Assembly (NCBI GenBank): GCA_020073495.1
Contig: JAIQFD010000005.1
Span: 62,001 to 126,000, forward strand
DNA length: 64,000 nucleotides
Source of the DNA: Terriglobia bacterium
GTDB lineage: Bacteria; Acidobacteriota; Terriglobia; Terriglobales; Acidobacteriaceae
Direction: 5' to 3'
Part shown: positions 9,586 to 18,527 of the stretch, piece by piece
How positions within the stretch are numbered: position 1 is the first letter of the stretch
Layout: every line of letters begins with the position of its first letter
Notes under the pieces: generated by a model
Told to the model about the DNA's origin: nothing
Databases searched by the model: none
Seen by the model: the letters and a program-made list of their open reading frames with translations, nothing else
Translations under genes and position numbers: made by a program

Positions 9586-10173
9586 ATGGCCCAGGCAACC
9601 ATGGCGTCGATCCCCGCTCTCAAAGAAGCGTTCCTCCAACTTCGCACCCGCATGGACAAGGCGGTGGAAGACTTCCGTAAGGAGCTGGCGGCGACCCGCA
9701 CCGGCCGCGCGTCGGTGCACATGCTGGACGGCGTCCGCGTGGAGTACTACGGCTCGGAGTTGCCGCTGAACCAGGTGTCGCAGGTACACGCTCCCGAAGC
9801 GCAGTTACTCACCGTGACTCCGTTCGACCCTTCCGCCCTGGTGGCCATCGAGAAGGCCATCCGCACCGCCGACCTCGGACTCAACCCGATGAACGACGGC
9901 AAGATCATCCGCGTGCCCGTGCCCGCGCTCACCGAGGAACGCCGCAAGGAGATGGTCAAGCACCTGCACAAGGCCCTGGAAGAACACCGCACCGCAGTGC
10001 GCAACATCCGCCGTGACGGCAACGAGAGCATCAAAAAGGCGCTCAAGGACAAGAAGATCACCGAGGACGAGGACCGCCGCTCCCACGATGAGCTCCAGAA
10101 GCTCACCGACGACGAGATCAAGAAGATGGAAGAGCTAAGCAAGGCGAAAGAGAAGGAAGTGATGCAGGTGTGA
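9586..10173 (+). CDS. frr: Ribosome recycling factor
   Basis: 195 residues spanning the whole RRF fold. The three-helix bundle is recognisable from RTGRASVHMLDGVRVEYYGS, then PLNQVSQV, and the late LTDDEIKKMEELSKAKEKEVMQ helix. With EF-G it splits post-termination ribosomes. The first five residues may be excess, since an in-frame ATG follows at 9601; the lengths are otherwise normal. In many bacteria frr follows pyrH in one operon; here the two are convergent and share a hairpin terminator. Confidence 0.96.
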   Translation: MAQATMASIPALKEAFLQLRTRMDKAVEDFRKELAATRTGRASVHMLDGVRVEYYGSELPLNQVSQVHAPEAQLLTVTPFDPSALVAIEKAIRTADLGLNPMNDGKIIRVPVPALTEERRKEMVKHLHKALEEHRTAVRNIRRDGNESIKKALKDKKITEDEDRRSHDELQKLTDDEIKKMEELSKAKEKEVMQV

Positions 10174-10199
10174 CCTGCATTCTCTCTGCAGGACAGAAA

Positions 10200-10217
10200 G
10201 CTCGCCCTCGGGCGAGC
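10200..10217. terminator. Bidirectional terminator between frr and pyrH
   Basis: An 8-bp stem (10200-10207 with 10210-10217) with a 2-nt gap at the tip (in practice a 4-nt loop), flanked by AAA and CTTCTT. It lies 26 nt after the frr stop and 21 nt before the pyrH stop. Confidence 0.7.
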
Positions 10218-10238
10218 CTTCTTCCTGGCAGGTGGAAC

Positions 10239-10952
10239 CTAAGCGTTGATCAGCGACCCGACCTTCTCGCCTGTCACGACGCGCTTGATGTTGCCGCGCT
10301 TGTTGAGGTTGAAGATGACGATGGGGATATTGTTTTCCTGGCACATGGTGATGGCGGTCAGGTCCATCACCTTCAAACCCTTCTTCACTACGTCCATGTA
10401 GCTGATGTGGTCGAACATTTTGGCGTCTTTCACGCGGACGGGGTCGGCGTCGTAGATGCCTTCGACCTTCGTGGCCTTCATGATCACGTCGGCCTTGATC
10501 TCGTTGGCGCGCAGGGCGGCGGCGGAGTCGGTGGAGAAGTAAGGGTTGCCGGTGCCGGCGGCAAAGATCACGATGCGTCCTTTCTCCAGGTGGCGGAGGG
10601 CGCGGCGGCGGATGAAGGGCTCGCAGATCTCGTTCATCTCGATGGCCGACTGCACGCGGGTGAAGGCGCCGACTTTTTCCAGCGCGTCCTGAAGCGCGAG
10701 TGCGTTGATGACAGTGGCCAACATACCCATCTGGTCGGCGGAGACGCGGTCCATGTCTTTGGCTTGCTCGGCCACGCCGCGGAAGAAGTTGCCGCCGCCG
10801 ACGACGATCGCGATCTCCACCCCCAGGTCGCGCACTTCTCTTAGCTCGGCCGCGATCTCGGCAATTCGCTGGGAGTCGATGCCGAACCCCTTCTCGGCGG
10901 CCAGCGCCTCGCCAGAGAGCTTCAGCAGGATGCGTTTGAATGCCAGTGCCAT
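10239..10952 (-). CDS. pyrH: UMP kinase
   Basis: 237 residues from the ATG at 10950-10952, giving the normal N-terminus [17 protein letters not shown]. Amino-acid-kinase motifs are present: [11 protein letters not shown], and [18 protein letters not shown] which binds UMP. The enzyme phosphorylates UMP to UDP for pyrimidine nucleotide synthesis. The frame runs open to 11036, but that extension overlaps the upstream terminator and has no family similarity. The gene follows tsf, separated by a hairpin that should reduce read-through. Confidence 0.95.
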   Translation of the reverse strand: MALAFKRILLKLSGEALAAEKGFGIDSQRIAEIAAELREVRDLGVEIAIVVGGGNFFRGVAEQAKDMDRVSADQMGMLATVINALALQDALEKVGAFTRVQSAIEMNEICEPFIRRRALRHLEKGRIVIFAAGTGNPYFSTDSAAALRANEIKADVIMKATKVEGIYDADPVRVKDAKMFDHISYMDVVKKGLKVMDLTAITMCQENNIPIVIFNLNKRGNIKRVVTGEKVGSLINA

Positions 10953-11004
10953 CGCGTTAAGTATAAACCCCGAAGGAAGGGGCTGGAGCGCGCACAAAGA
11001 GAAA

Positions 11005-11026
11005 GGCCGTGCCCTGCGGCACGGCC
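11005..11026 (-). terminator. Terminator after tsf
   Basis: A 9-bp GC-rich stem (11005-11013 with 11018-11026) and a 4-nt loop, followed on the minus strand by TTTCTCTTTG. It lies between tsf and pyrH, which are co-directional, and may set the ratio of the two. Confidence 0.7.
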
Positions 11027-11053
11027 CTGATTCCATGGCCCAGTCTACTTCTA

Positions 11054-11710
11054 CTAGGGCTTTTGCTCGCCAGCGGGCTTGCTGAAGGCGATCGTGGCGG
11101 CGGGCTCGCCCACCTTGAAGCGGGCGAAGCGCCGGACCGAGATATTCTCGCCCAGCTTGCCGATCTTGCTGGCGATGAGCTGCGACACCGAGATGGTCTG
11201 CTCCTTGATGAAGGGCTGGTCGTACAGGCAGACTTCCTCATAGAACTTGCTCATCTTGCCCTCGACGATCTTTTCCACCACGTTGGCCGGCTTTCCGGTG
11301 GAGGCCGCCTGGGAGCGGTAGATGTCCTTCTCGCGCTCATAATCCTCGGGCGTGACATCCTCCTTGCGGACGTACTTCGGGTCGCTGGCGGCGATGTGCA
11401 TGGCCAGGTCGTGCAGCAGCGCCTGGAAGTCGTCGGTGCGGGCGACGAAGTCGCTCTCGCAGTTGACCTCGACCAGCACGCCGATCTTGCCTCCGGCGTG
11501 GATGTAGCTGGCGACCGAGCCCTCGCTGGTGGCGCGCGAGGACTTCTTGGCAGCGGTCGCTACGCCCTTCTTGCGCAGCACGACGATAGCCTGCTCGATG
11601 TCGCCCTTGGCTTCGGTCAGGGCGTGCTTGCAGTCCATCATGGGAGCGCCGGTCTTGTCGCGGAGCTCCTTTACCTGTGCGGCGGAGATGTTCATAGCTG
11701 TCGTACCCAT
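11054..11710 (-). CDS. tsf: Translation elongation factor Ts
   Basis: 218 residues with the N-terminal UBA-like domain ([22 protein letters not shown]), the conserved [13 protein letters not shown] and the core domain. At about 220 residues it is the short form lacking part of the second core subdomain of E. coli EF-Ts (283). It recycles EF-Tu by nucleotide exchange. Two in-frame ATGs are close, 11708-11710 and 11693-11695; the second gives [12 protein letters not shown], nearer the usual family start. It follows rpsB in the standard order. Confidence 0.95.
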   Translation of the reverse strand: MGTTAMNISAAQVKELRDKTGAPMMDCKHALTEAKGDIEQAIVVLRKKGVATAAKKSSRATSEGSVASYIHAGGKIGVLVEVNCESDFVARTDDFQALLHDLAMHIAASDPKYVRKEDVTPEDYEREKDIYRSQAASTGKPANVVEKIVEGKMSKFYEEVCLYDQPFIKEQTISVSQLIASKIGKLGENISVRRFARFKVGEPAATIAFSKPAGEQKP

Positions 11711-11844
11711 GATTGCCTAACAACCTTTCGCTTCAGATTAGATTCGTGGGCGCGGCGTCACGACGCACACGCCCCGACATGAATTGACCCGCGTCGGCTT
11801 GCCAGGCGCGGGTCGGAACATCTGGAAAACCGATACAGCGCCGA

Positions 11845-12735
11845 TCAGTGCGTTTCCGCGTGGCGGGCTTCCGGTTCCTCGGACTCGGCGGCCGTCGCGG
11901 GGCTCTTGCGGACCGAGCCTCCCAGCACTTCCGCCATGTCCACATTCTCTCCCACGGCAGCCACGGCGCCTTCCGCCGGAGCCTCGCCTTCGCTGGCGGC
12001 GGGCGCCTCCGAGGGGGCGACCTCGGCGCCGGGAACGCCCTGTTTGTCCGTCGCGGCCTGCGAGCCCTCGATGATGGACTCAGCAACCTTGCTGGCGAAC
12101 AGCCGGATGGCGCGCAGCGCGTCGTCGTTGCCGGGGATCACGTAATCCACTTCGCTGGGGTCGCAGTTGGTGTCCACCACGGCCACCACCGGGATGCCCA
12201 GCTTGCGCGCCTCGCGCACCGCGATCTGCTCCTTGTTGGAGTCGATGACGAAGATCGCGTCGGGCAGCTTGTTCATGTTCTTGATGCCAGCCAAGTTGGC
12301 CTGCAGATGCTTGCGCTCGCGCTCCAGCTTGATGACTTCTTTCTTGGGCAGCAGCTCGTAGCGGCCGTCGGTGGCCATGTCATCTAGCTCCTTGAGCCGC
12401 TTGACCGATTTCTGGACCGTGACCCAGTTGGTCAGCAGCCCGCCCAGCCAGCGCTGATTGATGAAGAACATGCCGCAGCGCGTCGCCTCTTCGGCGATCG
12501 CGTCCTGCGCCTGCCGCTTGGTGCCCACGAACAGGACCACTTTGCCTTCGGCGGCCAGGTCCTGGACGTACTTGCTGGCGTCCTTGAACATCTTCAGGGT
12601 CTTCTGAAGATCGATGATGTAGATCCCGTTGCGCTCGCCGAAGATGAAATCCTTCATCTTGGGGTTCCAGCGCTTGGTCTGGTGCCCGAAGTGGACGCCC
12701 GCTTCGAGCAGCTCCTTCATGGTGATGTTCGCCAA
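11845..12735 (-). CDS. rpsB: 30S ribosomal protein S2, with acidic Ala/Glu-rich tail
   Basis: 296 residues. The N-terminus [18 protein letters not shown] and the core motifs [21 protein letters not shown] and [13 protein letters not shown] are standard S2. The last ~60 residues form an acidic, Ala/Glu/Pro-rich tail seen in some lineages only. The start is TTG (12733-12735): a perfect AAGGAGG stands 4 nt before it, and it gives the conserved N-terminus, whereas the ATG at 12718-12720 would cut off five conserved residues. Confidence 0.95.
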   Translation of the reverse strand: MANITMKELLEAGVHFGHQTKRWNPKMKDFIFGERNGIYIIDLQKTLKMFKDASKYVQDLAAEGKVVLFVGTKRQAQDAIAEEATRCGMFFINQRWLGGLLTNWVTVQKSVKRLKELDDMATDGRYELLPKKEVIKLERERKHLQANLAGIKNMNKLPDAIFVIDSNKEQIAVREARKLGIPVVAVVDTNCDPSEVDYVIPGNDDALRAIRLFASKVAESIIEGSQAATDKQGVPGAEVAPSEAPAASEGEAPAEGAVAAVGENVDMAEVLGGSVRKSPATAAESEEPEARHAETH

Positions 12736-12739
12736 TCAA

Positions 12740-12746
12740 CCTCCTT
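12740..12746 (-). promoter_or_regulatory. Shine-Dalgarno that fixes the TTG start of rpsB
   Basis: AAGGAGG on the minus strand, four bases before the TTG at 12733-12735. The ATG five codons later is 19 nt away, too far for this site. Confidence 0.7.
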
Positions 12747-12891
12747 ATTCGGATTGCATCCTTCGCGGCGGCACGGCCCGCTCGGGATTCATTCCCGTCG
12801 CCCGCACGCCCTGTGGGCGGCAGGAAAATTTGGTCCCAGGTTGAACCGCAACTACCATCGCCTCCGGGACCAGCGGCGAGGGCAGCAAACT

Positions 12892-13287
12892 TTAGCGCTT
12901 GCTGAACTGGAAGCGCTTGCGGGCGCCCTTCTGCCCGTACTTCTTGCGCTCCTTGCCGCGCGAGTCGCGGGACAATAAGCCCTCGGCCTTGAGCTTCTTG
13001 CGCAGCTCGCCGTTGAATACCAGCAAGGCCCGCGCCACGCCCAGCTTAACCGCTCCGGCCTGCCCGTTCACGCCGCCGCCGGAAACATTGGCGACCACGT
13101 TGAACGTGCCCGCGGTCTCGCTCAGGACCAGCGGCTGCTTGGCTTCGTTGCGCTGCGCATCGGTGACAAAGTATTCGTTAAAGGCACGGCCATTCACCGT
13201 GACTTGGCCGTCGCCGGGTCGCAGATACACGCGAGCCACGCTCGACTTCCGACGTCCCGTTCCGTAGTACTGAACCTGATCTGCCAT
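12892..13287 (-). CDS. rpsI: 30S ribosomal protein S9
   Basis: 131 residues, family length. It contains [21 protein letters not shown] near the start and ends in the basic tail KRFQFSKR that reaches the ribosomal P site. It follows rplM, the usual rplM-rpsI pair. The gap between them (13288-13354) holds a heptanucleotide-repeat element. Confidence 0.96.
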   Translation of the reverse strand: MADQVQYYGTGRRKSSVARVYLRPGDGQVTVNGRAFNEYFVTDAQRNEAKQPLVLSETAGTFNVVANVSGGGVNGQAGAVKLGVARALLVFNGELRKKLKAEGLLSRDSRGKERKKYGQKGARKRFQFSKR

Positions 13288-13290
13288 TTG

Positions 13291-13325
13291 GCTTCTAGCT
13301 GCTAGCGACTGGCTGCTAGCTAAGA
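13291..13325. repeat. Heptanucleotide-word repeat in the rplM-rpsI gap
   Basis: Five consecutive 7-nt words all beginning GC: GCTTCTA, GCTGCTA, GCGACTG, GCTGCTA, GCTAAGA. It sits in the leader of rpsI on the minus strand and is the shortest clear member of the period-7 group described in the findings. Confidence 0.6.
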
Positions 13326-13354
13326 CCTTTCCATAAGATCGAACTTCAAGAACC

Positions 13355-13798
13355 CTATGCCCGCTTGCGATCCAGCGCCAGAGCCTCGGGCTTCTGCGCC
13401 GCGTGCGGATGCTGGTCGCCGCGATAGACTTTCAACTTCTTGGCCATCGCGCGGCCGAGCTTGGTGTGCGGCAGCATGCCGACGATGGCATCCTGCACGA
13501 CGCCCTCGGGCTTGCGCGCAAAGCGCTTCTTGTACTCCTCGGTGCGCAGGCCGCCCGGGAAGCCGGTGTAGTGGTGATAGACCTTGTTCTCGGCCTTCAT
13601 GCCGGTGAGGCGAACCTTGTCCGCGTTGATCACGACCACGTGATCGCCGGCGTCGATGAAAGGCGTGTACTTGGTGCTTTCTTTACCAGCGAGGATGCTT
13701 GCGACACGCGTCGCCAGGCGGCCGAGCGTCTGCCCGGTGCCATCTACGACGTACCACTTGCGCGCAATTTCCCCCTCTTTGGGGAAATAGGTTGACAT
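13355..13798 (-). CDS. rplM: 50S ribosomal protein L13
   Basis: 147 residues from the ATG at 13796-13798 ([20 protein letters not shown]), preceded by GGGAGAG. Conserved L13 blocks include [29 protein letters not shown] and [20 protein letters not shown] longer frame to 13882 lacks family similarity and is not used. It is the first gene of the minus-strand run rplM-rpsI-rpsB-tsf-pyrH. Confidence 0.95.
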   Translation of the reverse strand: MSTYFPKEGEIARKWYVVDGTGQTLGRLATRVASILAGKESTKYTPFIDAGDHVVVINADKVRLTGMKAENKVYHHYTGFPGGLRTEEYKKRFARKPEGVVQDAIVGMLPHTKLGRAMAKKLKVYRGDQHPHAAQKPEALALDRKRA

Positions 13799-14082
13799 GC
13801 GAAAGACTCTCCCAGAAATAACGCTTAAGAAGACCGCTGGGGACGACCTCTCACGGTGCGCGAGAGGGCCCAAGGCGGGCAACTAGCGGGGCAACAAGGT
13901 CTTAAGGATACCGGACGCCACCGCGGACTGTCAACGCGCGGACCCGGTTTGCGTACTCGCAATGACAAGTTCGCGGGTCCTCAAATCGTTTCCAAAGCGG
14001 TTCCCGGAACGGGGGCCCGGCCCCGAGGTAGCGCCCGTCGAAGATGTGACCGCCGAGACCGCCCAGAAAATCTCAAGGGAAC
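13799..14082. other. Gene-free gap upstream of rplM
   Basis: About 280 nt between the permease gene (ending at 14083) and rplM. It must contain the rplM leader and promoter, but I could not pick out a convincing -35/-10 pair. There is no open frame with codon-like structure and no terminator with a T-tract. Confidence 0.4.
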
Positions 14083-15186
14083 CTATTCATAAGCGAGAGC
14101 GTCGATCGGGTCTTTTTGCGCCGCTTTAAAGGCCGGATAGATGGCGCCCAGCACCGCGCCAACGATGGCGATCAGGGTCGCGCGCAGGATCCAGTGTCTG
14201 GGCACGGCCATCCGCAAAGTGGGGAAGTGCTCCACGATCGCGGCCCGGGCGGTGTAGCTGACTAGGATGCCGAGGATGATCCCAAAGATCGCCAGCAGCA
14301 CCGTCTCCCGCAACACCACGTTGACGATGTAGAACTTCGAAGCGCCCAGCGATTTCAGGATACCGATCTCGCGCGTGCGCTCCATCACCGCGGTGTACAT
14401 CGCCTGGAAGATAACGATGAATCCGATGATCACGGCCACGCCGATGACCACGTCAATGAAAATGGAGAGCCCGGGAATATGCCCCATGGTCATGAGCGAG
14501 AGATACTCGCGCAGCGAGCGGATGACGTATTTCTCCATGCCGGGGATCTGTTTGATCTGGGCGGCGACGGCGTCCGCGTTATTGGGATCGTCGAGCTTGA
14601 CGTAGAAGATCGAGGCCTTTCCCTGCGCTCCGACCAGGTCCTGGAGGGCGCCGATGGGCAGGAACTTGCGCGCGCCCTTGCCGTGTTCGACGATTCCGGT
14701 AACAGTGAACTCGTGGTTGAGCACCTCGATCCGGTCGCCCACCTTCACGTGTTTCGATTGGGCGAAAAAGTCGTCCACGATGATCGAGTCGGGACCGGTG
14801 AATGGCCCGCCGGCGAGATAGCGGAAGGATCCCCCCAGCGACTGGAAGGAATCGAGATCGATGCCATAGATGACCTCGACGGTGCCCGCAGTGCTGAGCT
14901 GGGTGATGACCGGTGAAACCACCTCCACGTGCGGCACCTTGTGCAGGACCTTGGCCACCTTGGTCGAGACGGGCGCGCCGGTGATGCCGCTCAGAAACGA
15001 GGACCCGGGCGGCTGAACCATCACGTCGGCGCCGATGCCCTTCTGCCGCTCCTTGGCGTCGTCCAGCAGGCCGAGCGCCAACCCCACCATCAGCAGGATG
15101 AGAGTGACCTCGACCGCGACCGCGACGATCGAGATCACCGAGCGGAGGGGCCGGTGCACAAGATTGGCCACTACCATCTTATTCAT
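14083..15186 (-). CDS. ABC transporter permease (MacB/FtsX type)
   Basis: 367 residues with the MacB/LolC/E topology: one N-terminal helix (about 15-40), a large periplasmic domain (about 45-250) and three C-terminal helices, with the FtsX signature RTREIGILKSLGASKFYIVNVVL. Such permeases use an ATPase to move lipoproteins, peptides or drugs across the envelope, or to drive mechanotransmission. No ATP-binding subunit is adjacent. The preceding gene on this strand encodes a lipoprotein, so an envelope role is likely; the substrate is unknown. Confidence 0.88.
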   Translation of the reverse strand: MNKMVVANLVHRPLRSVISIVAVAVEVTLILLMVGLALGLLDDAKERQKGIGADVMVQPPGSSFLSGITGAPVSTKVAKVLHKVPHVEVVSPVITQLSTAGTVEVIYGIDLDSFQSLGGSFRYLAGGPFTGPDSIIVDDFFAQSKHVKVGDRIEVLNHEFTVTGIVEHGKGARKFLPIGALQDLVGAQGKASIFYVKLDDPNNADAVAAQIKQIPGMEKYVIRSLREYLSLMTMGHIPGLSIFIDVVIGVAVIIGFIVIFQAMYTAVMERTREIGILKSLGASKFYIVNVVLRETVLLAIFGIILGILVSYTARAAIVEHFPTLRMAVPRHWILRATLIAIVGAVLGAIYPAFKAAQKDPIDALAYE

Positions 15187-15297
15187 GGTCTTTCAGGATA
15201 CAGGGAGGACGAAATAGGCGGTAGCGGGTAGGCGGCCGGAGCGTGTCGTTCATCCTGTACCGGCCACTGCCGCCTGCCACACCTCGCTTCCGAGCAA

Positions 15298-16260
15298 TCA
15301 TTTCGGTGGCTGTAGCGGTGGAGGTTTCTTCATCCCATTGCCATCGGAGGCCCGGTCGGAGGCCGGCACATCCAGCCGCACGACCTGCGCTCCCGCCGGT
15401 TGCGGCAGGTCGAACTGGTCGTCAGTGAGCGGTTCGTTGAGCTTCAGCTTGACCACCGACAGGGTGATCGAGTACTCCTCCTGCGGCCGGTTGATGATGA
15501 TCTGCGCCGGGAAGTAGGAGCCGTCAAATTCCCGGTAGTCCTCGTAGCGCGCGTCGGTGGCGACGTTTCCCAGCTTGTCATACACGATCTGCCGGTTGGG
15601 CTGGAGATCGACACGGCGGAGCACGATCTTGCGCGACAGGAACCACCCGGCTTCGTCGCGGGCCACGACCACCACGGTGTAGTTGGGTTGGTCCACCAGT
15701 TTCCGCGTCTTAGGATCGCGTAGCGTTTCCGTGGTCGATTCCACGACCGCCACCTCGTTCCGGGGGTCGATGGCCTGCACCAGCAAGGCGTCCATGATGT
15801 GCTGCGGACGCAGGTTCTCGAGCGGCTGCTTCGAAGGATGGACCACGTCGTTGCGCCCCACGTAAAACTTGTTCTTGGCAGGAATGGAGAGGCGGAAGGT
15901 CTGGCCGTCGCTCACCATGTCGAACGCGCGGTTGCGCACGATGGGGAATAGCCCGATCATGCGCAGCATTGCCGGCTTGCGTACCAGCACGAAGCCGCGG
16001 ATTTCCTGGTATTCGGTGACCTTGCCCTTCCTTGCGCCGCCCACGTCGGTGTCGATGTCCACCGTAGCGTTCAATGTCTTGATGCGTTCTGCCGAGCGGT
16101 TGATCTTGTCAATCAGGTCGGCCTGTGTGGCCTCCTGGACGATCGCGGTCGAAACCTGGTGCTCCACTCGGCGGGTGCGGAACAAGCACCCGGTCAGCGG
16201 CAGCACACCCGCCAGCACCACCACGAGCCGAAAACCTGAGAGGTTGGATTGCCTGACCAT
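15298..16260 (-). CDS. Outer-membrane-type lipoprotein, LolA/LppX-like fold suspected
   Basis: 320 residues from the ATG at 16258-16260; a TTG three codons upstream is possible. A lipobox, PLTGC, places the lipidated cysteine at about residue 25. The remainder is rich in beta-strand-like segments (PAMLRMIGLFPIVRNRAFDM, GWFLSRKIVLRRVDLQPNRQ), resembling lipoprotein-sorting LolA/LolB or DUF4292-type proteins; this is fold-level resemblance only. Its neighbours are mltG upstream and an FtsX-type permease downstream. Confidence 0.7.
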   Translation of the reverse strand: MVRQSNLSGFRLVVVLAGVLPLTGCLFRTRRVEHQVSTAIVQEATQADLIDKINRSAERIKTLNATVDIDTDVGGARKGKVTEYQEIRGFVLVRKPAMLRMIGLFPIVRNRAFDMVSDGQTFRLSIPAKNKFYVGRNDVVHPSKQPLENLRPQHIMDALLVQAIDPRNEVAVVESTTETLRDPKTRKLVDQPNYTVVVVARDEAGWFLSRKIVLRRVDLQPNRQIVYDKLGNVATDARYEDYREFDGSYFPAQIIINRPQEEYSITLSVVKLKLNEPLTDDQFDLPQPAGAQVVRLDVPASDRASDGNGMKKPPPLQPPK

Positions 16261-16302
16261 TGGAAGCAAAACAGAGAGTATACAGACGCCAGTCGGCAGA
16301 CG

Positions 16303-16377
16303 TCAGTCTGCAGCGCACGATTCCAGGAACTCGAGCCGGTTCCCGAAGTGGTCGTTGACGGGGATGGTGTGTTCCAT
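16303..16377 (-). pseudogene. C-terminal scrap of a VOC/glyoxalase-like gene, overlapping the mltG stop
   Basis: A 24-codon frame starts with an ATG that overlaps the mltG stop codon (TGATG) and ends at 16303. It reads MEHTIPVNDHFGNRLEFLES..., and NDHFGNRLEFLE closely resembles the closing strand (DPxGNRLEF) of glyoxalase/vicinal-oxygen-chelate proteins. The rest of such a domain is absent. It is either a gene remnant or a coupled micro-ORF. Confidence 0.4.
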
Positions 16378-17351
16378 CAGCGCGCTCCCTGGCCCCGCCG
16401 GTACGAGGCCACGTTGCGAGAGTGCTCATCCAGCGTCCTGGCGAAGCGGTGGCGCCCCTGGTTGTCGCTGACGAAGTACAGGTAGTCGGTGTCGGCGGGA
16501 TGCAAGGCCGCAAGCAGGGCCGTGCGGCCGGGATTCGCAATCGGGCCCGGCGGCAGGCCGGCGTACTTGTAGGTGTTGTACTGCGAGTCGAGCTGGAGAT
16601 CGGAGGCGTGAATCACCCCCGTGTAGCGGCCGGCGAGCAGCGAGGCATAGGCCACGCTGGGATCGGCGTCGAGGCCCATGCGGCGCGCGATGCGGTTGAA
16701 GTACACGCCGGCAACCAGAGGCCGCTCCTCCGGCGCCGCCGTTTCCTTTTCCACGATCGAGGCCATGGTCACCACGCGGTGGAGGTCACCGGTCAGGTCG
16801 ATGGACTTGGCCTCCTGGCGGAAGCGCCGAGTCATGGCGGTCGCGATGTCGCGCAGCGACTGAGTGCGCGTGAATTCGTAGGTGTCGGGGAAGAGGAACC
16901 CCTCGAGCGAAGGCGCCAGCGGGTCGAGGTCGCGGATCATGGTTGGATCAAGCGCGATCTTCAGGAAGTCCTGCTTCGAGCCCAAGCCCGCCAGTTCGAT
17001 GGCGTTGGCGATATCGAAGATGTTGTAGCCCTCGGGAACGACCACCGTGCGCACGTGGATGTCGCCCCGAGCCAGGCGATCGTAGGTCTCGAGCGCCGTG
17101 GCGGGATGATCGAAGCGGTACTCCCCCGCCTTGAGCGAGCGGCGCCGGACTGCGTGCAGGAGCAAGAACGCCGGGGCGTTGCGGATGACCCCCTCGTCTA
17201 CGAGCTTGTGCGCGATGGAGCGCCCGCTCGCGCCCGGGCGCAGCATCACAAACTTCTCCGCCGAAGGACCGGTAGGGAGCAGGAGGCCGTAGGCGAGCCA
17301 CGCCCCAATCAGGAGCACGATCAGGAGAAAGAGTTTGAAAAGGACGCGCAC
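16377..17351 (-). CDS. mltG: Endolytic murein transglycosylase MltG
   Basis: 324 residues: one N-terminal membrane helix (about 5-25), a LysM-like subdomain, and the YceG catalytic domain. The catalytic Glu201 lies in ASIVEKET, and FPDTYEF and YNTYKYAGLPPGPIANPG are hallmark motifs. MltG cleaves newly made glycan strands and ends their elongation. It is followed by a tiny VOC-like frame overlapping its stop and then a lipoprotein gene. Confidence 0.94.
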   Translation of the reverse strand: MRVLFKLFLLIVLLIGAWLAYGLLLPTGPSAEKFVMLRPGASGRSIAHKLVDEGVIRNAPAFLLLHAVRRRSLKAGEYRFDHPATALETYDRLARGDIHVRTVVVPEGYNIFDIANAIELAGLGSKQDFLKIALDPTMIRDLDPLAPSLEGFLFPDTYEFTRTQSLRDIATAMTRRFRQEAKSIDLTGDLHRVVTMASIVEKETAAPEERPLVAGVYFNRIARRMGLDADPSVAYASLLAGRYTGVIHASDLQLDSQYNTYKYAGLPPGPIANPGRTALLAALHPADTDYLYFVSDNQGRHRFARTLDEHSRNVASYRRGQGAR

Positions 17352-17371
17352 CAGGGGACCAGTTTACCGGA

Positions 17372-18499
17372 CTACTCGCCCAGCCACGTGCCGTACGGAC
17401 GCATACTCTCCACGTGGTCGAAGATGATCTTCATGGCTGCGGTGATGGGAACGGCGAGGATGAGCCCCATCGCTCCCCAGATCCATCCCCAGATGAGCAG
17501 CGACATCGTGACCACCAGAGGATTGAGCTGGAGGCGGCGCCCGATCAGCTTGGGATACAGCACATTGATGGCGAACAGGTGCAGCGCGAGCACGGTCAGC
17601 ACGATGGCCACGATGCCGGCGCCGCTCAGTTGTCCCAGCCCCGCGACGATGGGTGGCACGATCGCGAGCGGCACCCCAAGGTACGGGACCAGGCTCAGGA
17701 AGCCGCTGATCACGCCCAAAAAGTAAAAGTACGGCAGCCCCACGACGGCGAAGACGAAGAGGCTCAAGACCGACATGAACAGGCCGATCACCAGATTGCC
17801 CACGATAAAGGCGCGGATCATCTTGGAGATGCGCCCCAGCGTCACATAGGCGGTGTTACGGTTCTCCATCTTAAAAAGCATGACGGTGGCGGCGCGCGCA
17901 TGCTCCTGCCAGGTCAGCATGAAATAGGTGAGGAAGGGGATGAAGGAGACGGTCAGGAGGGCTTCCCAGACCGCGCCAGCGCCGCGGGTCAAGGTGTCGG
18001 TCCAGTTGGTCTGCTGCGTCACCCTGACCGTGGCCTTCTCCTCCGGGGTCTCGGGCAGTACCTCCTCGGTGGTTTTCTGGATCTCGTGCGCCTGCTGCTG
18101 GAACTTCATCACGTGTCCCCGGATCTTGGCCGAGTACCGGGGCAACTCGCGCAGGAAATCGACGGCCTTGGCGTAGGACAAGTAGGTCAGGCCGTACACC
18201 ACCGCCAGAACGAGAATTACGGCGAGCAACGCACCCACCGCATGCGGGACACGGAAGCGCTCGAAGAACTCCACGACGGGGACGAGCACGAATGCCAGCA
18301 GGAGAGACAGGAATATGGTGATCAGCACCAACTTCGCGATGTAGCAGATGGTGAGCACCACGGCGATGGCGATGATGACCAGGGCGGCGGTCTGGGCCTG
18401 GACAGGCTCCGGAGGTGGCGCAGGCCCCTCCACCATGGGAGTCCGCCGTACGGGCGCTCCCATCAACTGCTGTCCGGCGTGTTCAACGGGATCGGGCAT
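17372..18499 (-). CDS. AI-2E family transporter (PerM/TqsA type)
   Basis: 375 residues with a Pro-rich cytoplasmic N-terminus, about eight membrane helices and the characteristic hydrophilic segment after the third helix (about residues 115-190). The late segment FLSLVPYLGVPLAIVPPIVAGL and the ILYPKLIGRRLQLNPLVVTMS-like helix are typical of the family. Members export small molecules such as AI-2 or act as Na+/H+ antiporters; the substrate here is unknown. mltG follows 20 nt downstream. Confidence 0.88.
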   Translation of the reverse strand: MPDPVEHAGQQLMGAPVRRTPMVEGPAPPPEPVQAQTAALVIIAIAVVLTICYIAKLVLITIFLSLLLAFVLVPVVEFFERFRVPHAVGALLAVILVLAVVYGLTYLSYAKAVDFLRELPRYSAKIRGHVMKFQQQAHEIQKTTEEVLPETPEEKATVRVTQQTNWTDTLTRGAGAVWEALLTVSFIPFLTYFMLTWQEHARAATVMLFKMENRNTAYVTLGRISKMIRAFIVGNLVIGLFMSVLSLFVFAVVGLPYFYFLGVISGFLSLVPYLGVPLAIVPPIVAGLGQLSGAGIVAIVLTVLALHLFAINVLYPKLIGRRLQLNPLVVTMSLLIWGWIWGAMGLILAVPITAAMKIIFDHVESMRPYGTWLGE

Positions 18500-18527
18500 C
18501 AGGCGTCTAATCCTACAATGAAGTGAG

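Noticed and set aside
5219-9769. Very long frames opposite bamA and the molybdopterin oxidoreductase (364 and 667 codons)
   Set aside because: They mirror strongly supported genes on the other strand, have His/Arg/Val-rich composition typical of antisense GC-rich frames, and lack any domain.
17414-18526. 370-codon plus-strand frame across the AI-2E transporter
   Set aside because: Its composition is almost entirely polar Gln/His/Asp, the antisense image of membrane helices; the minus-strand frame has clear family motifs.
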